Assembly: GCA_018712945.1 (NCBI GenBank)
Contig: DVFZ01000089.1
Location: 1-54,793 of the forward strand
Length of the DNA: 54,793 nt
From: Candidatus Pullichristensenella stercorigallinarum
Lineage (GTDB): Bacteria; Bacillota; Clostridia; Christensenellales; Aristaeellaceae
Reading direction: 5' to 3'
This document shows, piece by piece, positions 30,601 to 37,513 of this stretch; the stretch's first letter is position 1; the number at the start of each line of letters is the position of its first letter. The translations under genes were made by a program, and so were the position numbers. The notes beneath the pieces are model-generated. The model searched no databases, was not told where the DNA came from, and was given only the letters and a program-made list of their open reading frames with translations.

Positions 30601-33600
30601 GTCGCCGGATCCGCGTCCACCACATACTCGGTCTTGGTATCCCCGTGTGTGGTAAACGAGTTCATCGTCTTGTCAAGTATGCTCTCGTCCTCCACCTCGT
30701 AGCCACTGGGCAGCTTCGTTTCCGCGAAGTAGTAGGTGGTATTCGGTTCGAGGGTGAAGGTCGCGCGGCCGGTGGAATCGGTCGTTGCGGTGGCGACAGC
30801 CGTATAGACATTGTCCTTCAGCGTATACACGGTGAACTCCGCGCCCGCAAGCGGAGAAGTCGCGTCCGGATTGGCTACGTCGTAGCCAACCTTGTTGATG
30901 ACAACCGGCACGAGCGACTCCTTGATGTTGACAATGGGGCCTTTATTGCCAGTTGTATACTCCGCCCAAATCGTATCGCTGCCATCTTTGGTGTCGTATT
31001 CGCCGTTGGTGGTCACATGCATCAGGTATGTGGGGTCTTCAGGCGTGGTGTTGTCCGGCCAATCAGTTTCGACCAGCAGGAAGTATGCCTCGTATTCATA
31101 CTGCACTATGCCGTTGTCGTCTTCCTCGCCCGCAATCCGGGTGACATAGTCCGGATATTGATCATGGAGCACATGCATCCGCACAGATTCGGAAATGGCC
31201 TTGCCAGAATTGTAAACTCCCTCGCCATTTGGCACGTCCACGCCGGTGGTAAAGCTGCTGATGACCGGGACATCTCCGATCCGTTCGCCATTCGCGTTGG
31301 ACAGCCAAACCTCGAACGTCGCATTGGCCAGCGAGGTCTGTGCGCCCGTGGCTCTATCCTCGGCTACCTTGTCCAGTTCAAACTGGAGATAGCGAATCGT
31401 GCCAGGGCCGCCATGCAAGGGATAGTTTTCCATATCACCGGTCAGCGTGGTGCTCTCGGAATCCCTCGGGTCGAATTCAGGGCTCAAACGCTTCTCAAAA
31501 GGAATATCCTCCACGTCCATAAATCCGGAAGGAGCTTCGATTTCGTAGAACCAGTAGACATAGCCGCCCGGGAGCGCGCCGGTAACAACCTGGCCGGGGC
31601 CGGCGTTTCTGCCCGTGCCGGATTCGTAAACATAATCGCTCAAGCCGTCGGGCAGTGTATAGTTCGCCAGGAGATCAGCTTCGTCTTCAGGTTCGCCCAG
31701 CGTCGCATACTCTTCAATCGTGCAGCCGTAGAGCTTGAACTTGGCATGGTCAAGCGGCTTCGTCGACGCATTTTCATCGTCAACATATCCATCCACCGGG
31801 AAGTCGTTCTCCGTCTCGCCCTCCTCCAACGGGCGCTCCGGCTGATACCACTTCTCCATATTGATCTGAACATATTCCTCCATGTTGGACATGTTCATCG
31901 TATGCGCAGTGGCCGTCGTAATCCCGCTGAGGTCGAGGCTGGCGCCATAGTAGGCCTCCAGCGCGTCCGTCAGGGACATTCCCGTGATTTGCGCAACCGT
32001 ACCAAAGCTTCTGCAATCGGGAGCGACATAGCCGTTCTCGTTGGAAAGCTCGAATACAGCGTATGTGGACATACCGTTCAGGTTCTCAAAGAGCGCCTGA
32101 CCGTTCGCGCCGGTTTTCATCGTGGCGACATGCTTGAGCGCGTTATTCTCCACGACGAACAGGGCCAGCTCCGCGTTTGCAAGCGGGCGGTCGATCTGGT
32201 TGTTGTTCATGGCATCCCACTGGGAATACCACGTCTTGTTGACGGTAATGGTATTCACGGGGATATTGTCGATGGTGACAGTCTTTGCGGCGGGCGCGCC
32301 CTTCTCATCCACGAGCGTGACCTTCTGCTCGTCGCTGTTGAGAATGTAGCCATTCGGCTGCTGCGTTTCCACCACGACATATTCATACTGCGTTTTGCCA
32401 TCAGCGCGCAGGGCGGGCAGGTTGGCAATCGTCACGCCTGTCTGCGTGGCTACAGTGGTGACGGTCCTGACGTAAGTATTCGCGTCGCTGGCGTCTACCG
32501 CGAAGCCCGCGGCCGTCAGCTGCGCTTTTTCAGCGTCCGTAAAGCCGTCCGCCACGCTGACCGAAACGGTGACGGTCGCACCCGCAAGGTAGGCATCCGT
32601 CTTGGCGTCCTGCTTGACAATGCTAAGCGAGGTCAAGCTGGAGTCGTTCTGAATTGTAGATGTAACCTTTCCGTTCTTTTCCAGCGTAACTGGCGTGTAA
32701 GCGTCCGCCGCGGGAGCGACGACGCCCGCCGGGAAGCCAACTTCCTTGATATAGTAGGTGCCGGGGTTGAGGGTAAGCGTATCGCCGTTGGTGAACGTAT
32801 CCAACGTCTCGCCCAGGCCGTCGGCCGTTACCTTGGTATAGGTATCCCCCTCTTTGGTATACAGTTCGAAGGTGAACGTACCGTTTGCCTGCGTCGCGTT
32901 TCCAACCTTTTTGGTCACGGTGAGCGTAGGCTTGTTGTCGTTTTTGAAGTTGACGGTAGCGGAATCCAGCGCGTCGAGCGTGAAGGTGGCTTTCAGCTTG
33001 GCCGTTCCATCTCCGCCGCCCGTTGTAGCGCTCGCGCCCGTGACCGTCACAGCGCCGGAGTCCAGATAGCTTGCCGGGACGCTCGTTTCGGTGACGGTGT
33101 ATTCGCCGCGATCAAGCGCCGTACCGTCTGACTTCCTCACCTGGACTGTGCCATCCGTGCCGGTGGTGAAATTCGCGGTTGTTTTGTCCGGGAAGGTCAC
33201 GGTGAATACCGCACCCGCGACGGACTGATTGGCGCTGTCTACCTTCTTGATGGTAATGGCCGTGTCGTTTTTCCGGTTGACGACGGGGGTGTTCGTCAAA
33301 TTCGTGGTGCGGGAAGTAGCAGACAGTTCAATGGGTCCCCAATGGTCATTGCTGTTGCCAGGGTAATCGACCGTATATTCACCGCTTACATTGGTTTCCA
33401 CAATGTAATACTGAATCTTGGCGCCGGTCGCATCATAGACAGGCAGTTTGCTCTCGGTGGCAACGCCGTCCGTGCCGGTCGTAATAGTGGCCTTCAGATT
33501 GCTCTTGTCCTGAGCGGGCACACCCTCGTAGACTTCGAATACAATACCCTGCATGGCCGTCTGGCCGCCGGTCAGGCCCTGTTCGACCTTCTTGATCTTC

Positions 33601-35825
33601 AGGTCGGAATAGGAAAGCTTGTTGACGAAGTTCGCGGTGGCCGTCAAAGTGGTGGAGGGCTTGTCGTTTTCTTCGTCCCAGAAGTCGAACTCGATGGGTT
33701 CTGTCGTGACCTTCGTATAGTAGGCCGCGGGCGTATCTGCCGCGGGATCGGCTTCCTCTACCTTATAATAGTAGGGAACGCCATTCTCGTCCGCGGCGGG
33801 AATGCCGGTGATGGTGCTGGTAAAGCTGCTGCCGTTGGGAAGGGTTATCGTTTCATAAGCAGTATTGTTGTAAACGATATTCCCTTCTGCGTCCTTCTTC
33901 CCCTGATAGACATGGAACGTAAAGCTCGCGGAAGTATCCGTGAACGCGGTGTTTGCATCGTTGAGCCGTTTGTTGACCGTCAGGGAACCGGTCTTTTCCT
34001 GGATGTTAAAGACTTCAACATATGTGGTGGTTCCGTCGGTCTTGACCGTAACCTCAATCGGATCGGCCTTGTAATAATTATCGGGAGCCGACGTTTCGGT
34101 GAGCGTATAGGTCGTTCCATTTTCACCAACATACACGGCCTGAACCCAGCCGCCATCGCTGTTGGTGGTAAATGTATACTTATGATTATTACCGTCGTCC
34201 AGTGTGAATTCCACGCCCGCAAGTTTGGTAGACGTGGTTTCGCCATACTTGGTCAACTGCACAATGCCCATGCCGGGCACGGGGTTGACAAACGTGGCGG
34301 TAGCGCTGCCGTTGCTTTCGATGTGAACCGACGGCCAATCCGCGGAATTTTCCGCAGCGTTGGTGTCCTCAGGTCTACCGGTCTGCATCACATAGTAGTC
34401 GCCCGGGGCGAGGGTAACCGTCGCGGTAGCGCTGTTGGTCACGCTCGTGGTTGCCACGGGTACTACCGGCTGGCCGTTCGCGTCCGTCGCCTTGGGCGCA
34501 TTGTTCTCCCAATCCTCTGCCTTGTAGACCGCAAACGAAGCGCCGCCCGTGAAAACACTGGCGTAGAATTCATTGTAATTTACGGGATTACTATTGTAGC
34601 CAATGCGCAGCTGCTCGGTAATGGTAAGCGTGCCGCCATTGGTGGGAATGCCGTAAGCGCCGTCAGCCTCAGCAGACTTCGAATCTGCACTGCCTTCAAC
34701 GGGCGTGTAGGAAAGGCTGGCGGTGTTTGTAAAGGGAATATTAGCAGTCTCGCCGTAATCCAGCACAAACGCGCTCCGCGGATAGACGGCCGTCAGGGTA
34801 TATTCCGTGTAGTAGGGGGTTTTCACACCCGAAGCGTTCGCAGCAAAGTCCGTGAGCGCAATGGTGTCATAGTAATTGGTGCTGACCGCATTGGTCTTGC
34901 CGCTCCAGGTTTCTTCCGTGCCGGTCGCTTTAAGCGTCCAGCTCTGGGGATTGCTGCCGTTGATCTCCGGCAGCGTATCCATCAGCGCGAAGTTAGCAAA
35001 ATTGAGCGTGCCGGTGACGTCATAGTAGTCGCCCACGCCGCTGAGCCCTGCGTCGGTCGTTCTGCCAACCTTGATCGTCCAGGTAATAGTGACGGTATCC
35101 GCCTGCGCGCCATCATCCTGAATGACAGGTTCGGATTTTGCCAGCGTCCAATCCGTAGAAGCGGTGTTGGTCACATTGCCGGTGGTGTTGGAAGGCGCAT
35201 TCTGCCCCAGCGTATAGGTAAATGTCCTCGTCACCGTGCCGCCGTTGCCGTCATCGACGTCTACATCCGCCGTAATCGTAGCGGTGATCGCGCCATAATC
35301 AAAACCGTCTTTCGCCTCGCCGTTGTTGGTCATGCGCGCGGAGATCTCGAACTCACGGTTGACGCCGCCCGAGGATATGTCTACCGGAGAAATCTCGTGG
35401 GTATACGAGTTTGTGCCATTTGCAAATACGATATGCTCCGGCGCCGTGAACGTCACCTTTATATTCTTGTACTGCGAATATGTGGCGACGGATTCATTGG
35501 TCGTGCTGTCGTAATATGTAACGGCGGGGCCAAGTTTTACACCGATAGTGTAATTGAAGGACTCGCCGGTTTTTACAGCCTGCGCCGGCGGGGTCGCCTT
35601 GAAAATGGACACGTACTCCCCGCTCGTCGAGTTTTCCGCAATCGCGGCATTCACCGCGTCAAGCGCCGGAGTGTTTGAGGCGTTCTCGCCCGTGTCCTCC
35701 AGGGCGTCGATGGTGAACGGCACGCTGGAAACAACGCTATCCGCAAGCGCCGTCAGCGGCATGGAAGTGAGCAGCATGAGCAGCGCCATCAGCAGCGCTA
35801 CGCACTTTCCTGCAAATTTCCTCAT
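21660..35825 (-). CDS. Giant SpaA/FctA/Cna-B surface adhesin (4721 aa)
   Basis: A very long exported protein, probably a cell-surface fibre. It starts with a signal peptide (MRKFAGKCVALLMALLMLLT, cut near ALA-D), then an N-terminal adhesin-like domain (residues about 30-500), a long series of SpaA/prealbumin-like beta domains (about 510-2500, each ending in an F-N-T/V type strand with YxVxExxxPxGY), DUF11-like domains (about 2500-3050, for example NKFVTVGG), an SdrD-B-like domain opening GDTVWIDKNADGIQ (about 3060), a Spy0128-like pilin isopeptide domain (about 3340-3500), nine tandem FctA-like domains and a terminal Cna-B domain (VYKIWNDENDADGIRP). No LPXTG motif, C-terminal helix or basic tail is present; it ends EDNMVPLGG and EGDCFN. 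Such domains usually carry Lys-Asn isopeptide bonds, not verified here. GGGAGGG precedes the chosen ATG. Confidence 0.93.
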   Translation of the reverse strand: MRKFAGKCVALLMALLMLLTSMPLTALADSVVSSVPFTIDALEDTGENASNTPALDAVNAAIAENSTSGEYVSIFKATPPAQAVKTGESFNYTIGVKLGPAVTYYDSTTNESVATYSQYKNIKVTFTAPEHIVFANGTNSYTHEISPVDISSGGVNREFEISARMTNNGEAKDGFDYGAITATITADVDVDDGNGGTVTRTFTYTLGQNAPSNTTGNVTNTASTDWTLAKSEPVIQDDGAQADTVTITWTIKVGRTTDAGLSGVGDYYDVTGTLNFANFALMDTLPEINGSNPQSWTLKATGTEETWSGKTNAVSTNYYDTIALTDFAANASGVKTPYYTEYTLTAVYPRSAFVLDYGETANIPFTNTASLSYTPVEGSADSKSAEADGAYGIPTNGGTLTITEQLRIGYNSNPVNYNEFYASVFTGGASFAVYKAEDWENNAPKATDANGQPVVPVATTSVTNSATATVTLAPGDYYVMQTGRPEDTNAAENSADWPSVHIESNGSATATFVNPVPGMGIVQLTKYGETTSTKLAGVEFTLDDGNNHKYTFTTNSDGGWVQAVYVGENGTTYTLTETSAPDNYYKADPIEVTVKTDGTTTYVEVFNIQEKTGSLTVNKRLNDANTAFTDTSASFTFHVYQGKKDAEGNIVYNNTAYETITLPNGSSFTSTITGIPAADENGVPYYYKVEEADPAADTPAAYYTKVTTEPIEFDFWDEENDKPSTTLTATANFVNKLSYSDLKIKKVEQGLTGGQTAMQGIVFEVYEGVPAQDKSNLKATITTGTDGVATESKLPVYDATGAKIQYYIVETNVSGEYTVDYPGNSNDHWGPIELSATSRTTNLTNTPVVNRKNDTAITIKKVDSANQSVAGAVFTVTFPDKTTANFTTGTDGTVQVRKSDGTALDRGEYTVTETSVPASYLDSGAVTVTGASATTGGGDGTAKLKATFTLDALDSATVNFKNDNKPTLTVTKKVGNATQANGTFTFELYTKEGDTYTKVTADGLGETLDTFTNGDTLTLNPGTYYIKEVGFPAGVVAPAADAYTPVTLEKNGKVTSTIQNDSSLTSLSIVKQDAKTDAYLAGATVTVSVSVADGFTDAEKAQLTAAGFAVDASDANTYVRTVTTVATQTGVTIANLPALRADGKTQYEYVVVETQQPNGYILNSDEQKVTLVDEKGAPAAKTVTIDNIPVNTITVNKTWYSQWDAMNNNQIDRPLANAELALFVVENNALKHVATMKTGANGQALFENLNGMSTYAVFELSNENGYVAPDCRSFGTVAQITGMSLTDALEAYYGASLDLSGITTATAHTMNMSNMEEYVQINMEKWYQPERPLEEGETENDFPVDGYVDDENASTKPLDHAKFKLYGCTIEEYATLGEPEDEADLLANYTLPDGLSDYVYESGTGRNAGPGQVVTGALPGGYVYWFYEIEAPSGFMDVEDIPFEKRLSPEFDPRDSESTTLTGDMENYPLHGGPGTIRYLQFELDKVAEDRATGAQTSLANATFEVWLSNANGERIGDVPVISSFTTGVDVPNGEGVYNSGKAISESVRMHVLHDQYPDYVTRIAGEEDDNGIVQYEYEAYFLLVETDWPDNTTPEDPTYLMHVTTNGEYDTKDGSDTIWAEYTTGNKGPIVNIKESLVPVVINKVGYDVANPDATSPLAGAEFTVYTLKDNVYTAVATATTDSTGRATFTLEPNTTYYFAETKLPSGYEVEDESILDKTMNSFTTHGDTKTEYVVDADPATEGNQPFRNVKYRELTIKKVDAEGNPEDATFEITNTANASEKYTLRLEADGEGTISLPNGAYTIAETHVDGKALSTAEKSNFLLLNSGKTTVSFAEGESSKTVELANPGTGSISVIKTDNANPAKAMAGVQFTLNFTAFTSDNIDDETLAATSVTGSVQKPATGALPTDVNEVSGIQVATDENGALEISGLIPGWYKLTEISTDANANHELADPVVFKVTDGKFGGPATGETTITNTRYGKLTISKAFESGADWPEGGVTFKVYQGTAVKATVTLTKDKTSETIQLAPGDYTIQEETTGDWYARYSLTDATGTNVAADGWLGANQSGAVAVKIDAAHADTPVAVAFTNVGNLAAVELEKVDDTADSNPIEKVGFSLYRLEFDGETKTYYNTDGTWGGANKTAAVITTDGSGMATLANIKLPYDVVTGTATGVKFYLTEVSTPAAYYPVADVEVALAAGTTTSLTGDKAIVNETGIQITVTKYGKLKEDATASDLLAGAQFTLYKSSMNDEGQMEYEEIESKTTDATGQVVFSNLRKLRGENEGYYIRETATPITHVERSTQVYINGSEVTANAEGYFLVGKDADVQVSAYNMPKTQIVILKRDLINKTALPLNATFDIVGVAGTATEGKSYTVNASREAKEGDPDLASSGYTLEGNHYEGADGTYYTVSLTEPQEVVPGQYVVTEKTRPEGYLYTPNAGADDAWATTKTITVPDDGSIAVVTFTNVPNPEEIDLTMTKEADQDSIGSLQAEGGQELTYTLSGFNELTLPVNTAVITDEDIQFRVGGGATTNDEGTQVDWSITKLVIDPVTYNRSNPLFTGGDSVVTNAVVSFKLADGTWTQAVIYGVSNSQATVNVPEGAKGVQIAYKDADEKVNGLHAGFTAGDVKITIQASQPSGESIVPVTSIYNGAKFEVEYDFGTVGTETQSATVTAQDEDTVAVNSALVLPRASLTKEFEIDERSDQGLADDVVTVSDTLKYTITLEGKANGDDNGTAWGVTNPVIGDVVPTGLEILSVTAETTAANLDIPDTITPNGQVVTLETQGELMAGETVTLIIACKVQPVALVNNEQGRLVNDAYVYSPYKVSQNTANPNGVSFADNNGNPVSTAVDEQIAAGELGLKASASVGIASAGGVTINKFVTVGGETAGNDQTLVAETGEAIRYEVRVTNNGKEPITNLWISDTLPYAGDGRGSSWTPKLNSAVAISGAAGTVYYSNEAKNENTVLAGHGATPPEGFSNGWSASSMSILAIIPELPAGGTVTLTYTCQAPSKEEADASETIYYYTAINNAYFNYNLGAINNSADTMVTVMPDPVSLGDTVWIDKNADGIQNDGDDLTPPDVTITLTTYEEESGTSSSKTASLGQYVFTGLNPATPQGGANASARYDGNGDVDYTSLVGTTRFTYRLSATAPEGYRITEQYNGGSVPTVDAGGNTRGTDSNFDPATGTTERFYLKADGVGDMTYDLGLIRTRELTITKKGDNANNVAGAVFHVYGPYYQMPTGISASDFVATITTTANGSTTVFENQDGYLNAYAYYVVVEDSVPSPYSDDMFEVTPGNAEVPESMTGVEAGKKCFVLKPYAGTDVTGAAKDAVTVYNDYVSSGSLTIAGTKELEGGTLTDGAYTFELSSTNDPDFAGGKTLTAPAAANGTFAFDMLTYDYEDVRTQRGLDKYGNPGGTGTGDYIYTLKEIEGSVSGVEYDKTLYTIRVQLSDSGATGKISVYVQVKNETTGKTQSYSSVVNGANTGSVSIPAAGITFTNRVTGGLSIAKAVAGDAGDPNKPFDFTLTLTDADGNPLTGQPFTYSDNLPDGSGEITVTEGANGTYTFSLKDGQKLTIAGLTAGTIYTVQEASYTADGYVTTATTNTTGVISNTSTPAVVFTNTRDVGSLTVSKEVTGNGGETDQDFRFTVTLENEDVEVNNTYGGVTFTAVNGNDHVASATFTLKHGEKKELTGIPAGTTYTVAEDGYTADGYETSRVVTGDTDSDGVIDKNENVSIAYTNERYVGNLTVEKVVTGNGAGTPNALTAFEITVTLTAPANRDLVGSYTSGDEEHANGTLNETATAQGAQWSETFALGAGETIAFTGLPTGTKYEVTEKDYSQNGYTTAYTNKTGTIESDATKTANVTARVTNTLNVGGLTVEKTLGGNAADAEKEFSFTVTLKNESVEINKTYGGVEFTAVNGNNHEAEATLTLKGGESATMSGIPAGTSYTVEEADYKAEGYVTTIPADAEGGIVANETATVTFLNTRNTGNLTVQKIVAGTGVDSPNAQIPFAITVYLTAPEGVNLSGEVNGEPVQAEQTFTVNAGESVRFTGLPEGTAYEVVEEPIDAAYGFETPVYANEQGTVAASAQDAVGITATVTNTIHAGNLSISKTVNGSGAQTDKAFNFELTLVNNGGVNVDNTYAVTGTDLTTLTVEGGRASFTLTHGQTITIYGIPVGTNYIVTEVDPDSELEGYLTDGYVTQVNGSDGVTAAGYNLTSAGATVAFTNTRDVGELTVSKTVAGAIGETDKAFDFEVTLVSGNNGVPVDGTYSATLYTHDEPTAVTVRFENGIAEFSLTDAQSMVIHEIPAGTRYIVRESSYALDGYQTEMTGETGTIPATGNMPAASFINTRNAGNLIVEKVLAGNAPIADDSFEFTITLNRTDGVNVDGAYEALRNGEPIEDVIFENGVATVTLTGGDTLEIAGILSGTTYEVVENLPEYTDYDLAGSNGDTGTIPVDAAATATFTNMRNVGSLTLRKTVAGNAGETNRDFSFTVFMRDRYGRNVNGVYAMSGDAGTSITFTDGYATIRLSSGEQATITGILAGTYYSVSENEANTDDYVTTSSGSTGIIAADGTAQAAFTNTRNVVLVEYTSRTVYKIWNDENDADGIRPDTLTVYLMADGQSVAQATLSEDNDWSTVFANLPVYNADGTEIVYRVVEAVTADYYVRYQYGDAVVNITNTHNPDRFTPTTPDDPELLTLIEDNMVPLGGNINMNEGDCFN
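22073..25323 (-). repeat. Nine tandem FctA-like (DUF5979/DUF7601-type) domains
   Basis: Within the giant adhesin, nine consecutive units of about 120 residues each follow the pattern G-L-T-V-x-K-x-V-x-G-N, then F-x-F-T-V-T-L, then G-I-P-A-G-T-x-Y-x-V-x-E, G-Y-x-T and finally F-T-N-T-R. Units alternate in subtype: those with a NTYGGV insert (second, fourth) and those with a T-A-P insert (third, fifth) resemble each other more than their neighbours. They form a stiff stalk near the C terminus. Confidence 0.85.
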
Positions 35826-35980
35826 CGGATTGACCCTCCCTATCCTGAATAATCCATAAACCTTCACACGGCGGCCGGGGTCACGATACGGCGCGACCGG
35901 AGGCTGCGCAATTCAGCGATCATCCCCCGGCCACGGCCGCGCGCGCTCCCGCCCCGCGGGATCGACACGTACTGGCGCGC

Positions 35981-36466
35981 TTATTGCGCGGCTTGCTCTA
36001 CCGCGTCCTGCGCCACGGGCTCGGGCTGTGCCTGCGGCACGGCCTCCTCCAACACGGTGACGGTAAAGCGCCATGAACTTTGCGCGGTCTGCTCATCCAC
36101 TTTAATCAAAAGCGTCCTGCCGCTCTGGCCGATGGGCTGCCATGCCCCATCCACCAGGCGCTCCCAGTCGATTTGCACCTGGGCGCCATCATAACCTTGC
36201 AGGACGGCGGTCAGCAATACCTCGTCGCCCATCTCCAGTTCACTCGAGGGCGTTGAAGCGATCAGGGAAACGCTGCGCTCCGGAATTGTGGGCTGCTCGG
36301 CTTCGGGGGCAGCCTCCTCCGGCGCTTGCGATGCCTCAGGCCGGGCAGTGACCCTGCCTTTGAGATCAAACGGATCGGAAATGACTTCTTCCGCCAGCGC
36401 TGCCGTCAACAGCAGGCTCAGGGCGAGCGCCAGGGCCAAGGCGGCGCGAACCAGCTTTTTCCTCAT
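35981..36466 (-). CDS. Small secreted Ig-like protein (161 aa)
   Basis: An exported protein with a signal peptide (MRKKLVRAALALALALSLLL, cut at ALA-E), a Pro/Glu/Ala-rich linker (about residues 40-62) and one beta-sandwich-like domain (about 65-140) with GDEVLLTAVL, WERLVDGAWQPIGQ and SSWRFTVTV strands, then a Gln/Ala/Glu-rich tail. The domain resembles the one in the neighbouring 247-residue secreted protein. No anchor motif is present. It lies 155 bases upstream of the giant adhesin gene in the same direction without an obvious terminator between, so the two may be co-transcribed. Function unknown; a surface-associated accessory protein is a reasonable inference. Confidence 0.75.
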   Translation of the reverse strand: MRKKLVRAALALALALSLLLTAALAEEVISDPFDLKGRVTARPEASQAPEEAAPEAEQPTIPERSVSLIASTPSSELEMGDEVLLTAVLQGYDGAQVQIDWERLVDGAWQPIGQSGRTLLIKVDEQTAQSSWRFTVTVLEEAVPQAQPEPVAQDAVEQAAQ

Positions 36467-36520
36467 CTTTTCGTTCCTGCCTTCCTTATTATAATGGATG
36501 CTTGCGCTTTATTTCCGGAT

Positions 36521-37264
36521 TCAGGCCTGGGCCACGAGCACGACGCGGTAGCTCAGCCCGGCGTTTTCCTCGGTGATGACGAACTTGTATTCATCTTCCG
36601 TCTCACCCTCGATCTCTTTCCAGTTCTGGCCGTCTTCGGTGCTCTCCCAACGGAGGGTGTAGGCGGCGGAAGCATTGCGCACCACCGCGCGCAGGGTCAC
36701 CTCGTCGCCGTAGAAGATGTCGCCCGTGTTGACCAGTTCGATTTCCACCTCGGCGGTGAAGGGAACGGCGGTGGGCTCGGCGGTGGGTTCCGCCGTCGGC
36801 TCGACAGTCGGCTCAACGGTCGGTTCCGCGGAAGGAACCGCAGTCGGTTCCGCAGTGGGAACTTCGGTCGGTTCCGTGGTAGCGGGCTCGCTGGCCTCCG
36901 GCGCGGGCGTGGCGGTCGCTTCCACAGCGGGCGTCTGCGTGGGCTGCGCGGTCACGGCCGCGCTGGGCGTTTCCTCAACAACCGGAGCGGCGGTAGCCGT
37001 CGCAGTGGCGGGCACGGCCGTGGGTTCGGCAGAACCGGCGGGTTCCGCAGACTCGGCGGGTTCCGCAGACTCGACAGGCTCCGCAGACTCGACAGGCTTG
37101 GGGGCCTCAGTCGGCTTGGGCGCTTCGGTTGCCTTCGGCGCTTCCGTCTGCTCTACGATGACAGGGGCGGCCTGGCCGTCTTCCTCGGCAAACGCCGCAA
37201 AAGCGCCCATCGACAATACGAGAACCATCAGCATCGCAAAAACCTTCATCATCATTTTTTTCAT
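36521..37264 (-). CDS. Secreted Pro/Glu/Thr-rich repeat protein with Ig-like domain (247 aa)
   Basis: A signal peptide (MKKMMMKVFAMLMVLVLSMG, cut near AFA-E) is followed by a roughly 130-residue low-complexity stalk made of TEAPKP, VESAEP, and PTAEP/PTVEP-type units, and then a C-terminal Ig-like domain (EIELVNTGDIFYGDEVTLRAVV ending SYRVVLVAQA). The stalk looks like a cell-wall-spanning or PEVK-like spacer. There is no sorting signal or membrane helix at the C terminus. The ATG at 37264 was chosen over one nine codons upstream because AGGAG lies about ten bases before it. It is the first gene of the secreted-protein run after the SARP gene and is preceded by paired GTTAC repeats. Confidence 0.78.
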   Translation of the reverse strand: MKKMMMKVFAMLMVLVLSMGAFAAFAEEDGQAAPVIVEQTEAPKATEAPKPTEAPKPVESAEPVESAEPAESAEPAGSAEPTAVPATATATAAPVVEETPSAAVTAQPTQTPAVEATATPAPEASEPATTEPTEVPTAEPTAVPSAEPTVEPTVEPTAEPTAEPTAVPFTAEVEIELVNTGDIFYGDEVTLRAVVRNASAAYTLRWESTEDGQNWKEIEGETEDEYKFVITEENAGLSYRVVLVAQA

Positions 37265-37350
37265 GCTTTTCCCACTCCTTGTCGCTTTCAAAACTGTTCA
37301 GCTCTGTAAGAGCATAATTTCATCTTACAGTCATATTTTACCGCCAAACA

Positions 37351-37468
37351 GTTACCAGGCCGGTTACAATTCCGGTCATTGACAAGGAATTTTGCAAGTA
37401 ACGAAGGTTTTTTCGCGTTTTTCCCCGTTCTCTTTGTTAAATATCGCCTATGGTTACGCAGCAGTTAC
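37351..37468. promoter_or_regulatory. Paired GTTAC direct repeats, possible regulator sites
   Basis: GTTAC occurs at 37351 and 37363 (12 apart) and again at 37453 and 37464 (11 apart), with one reverse copy at 37398, all in the 249-base gap between the SARP gene and the secreted-protein run. SARP-type regulators are known to bind short direct repeats about one helical turn apart, next to a -10 box. A minus-strand TAAAAT at 37340-37335 fits that layout for the 37351/37363 pair. Confidence 0.4.
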
Positions 37469-37513
37469 TTATTTCGGTATTACGGCAGGTGTTGCAAGCA
37501 GCATATGCGCTTG

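Noticed and set aside
21243-33131. An 11.9 kb open frame on the plus strand (3962 codons)
   Set aside because: It is the exact antisense register of the adhesin gene, has no ribosome site, and its product is an Arg/Gly/His-rich sequence without any domain. It is explained by absence of TTA, CTA and TCA in the sense gene.
33342-35678. A 778-codon plus-strand frame
   Set aside because: Antisense shadow of the N-terminal part of the same adhesin gene.
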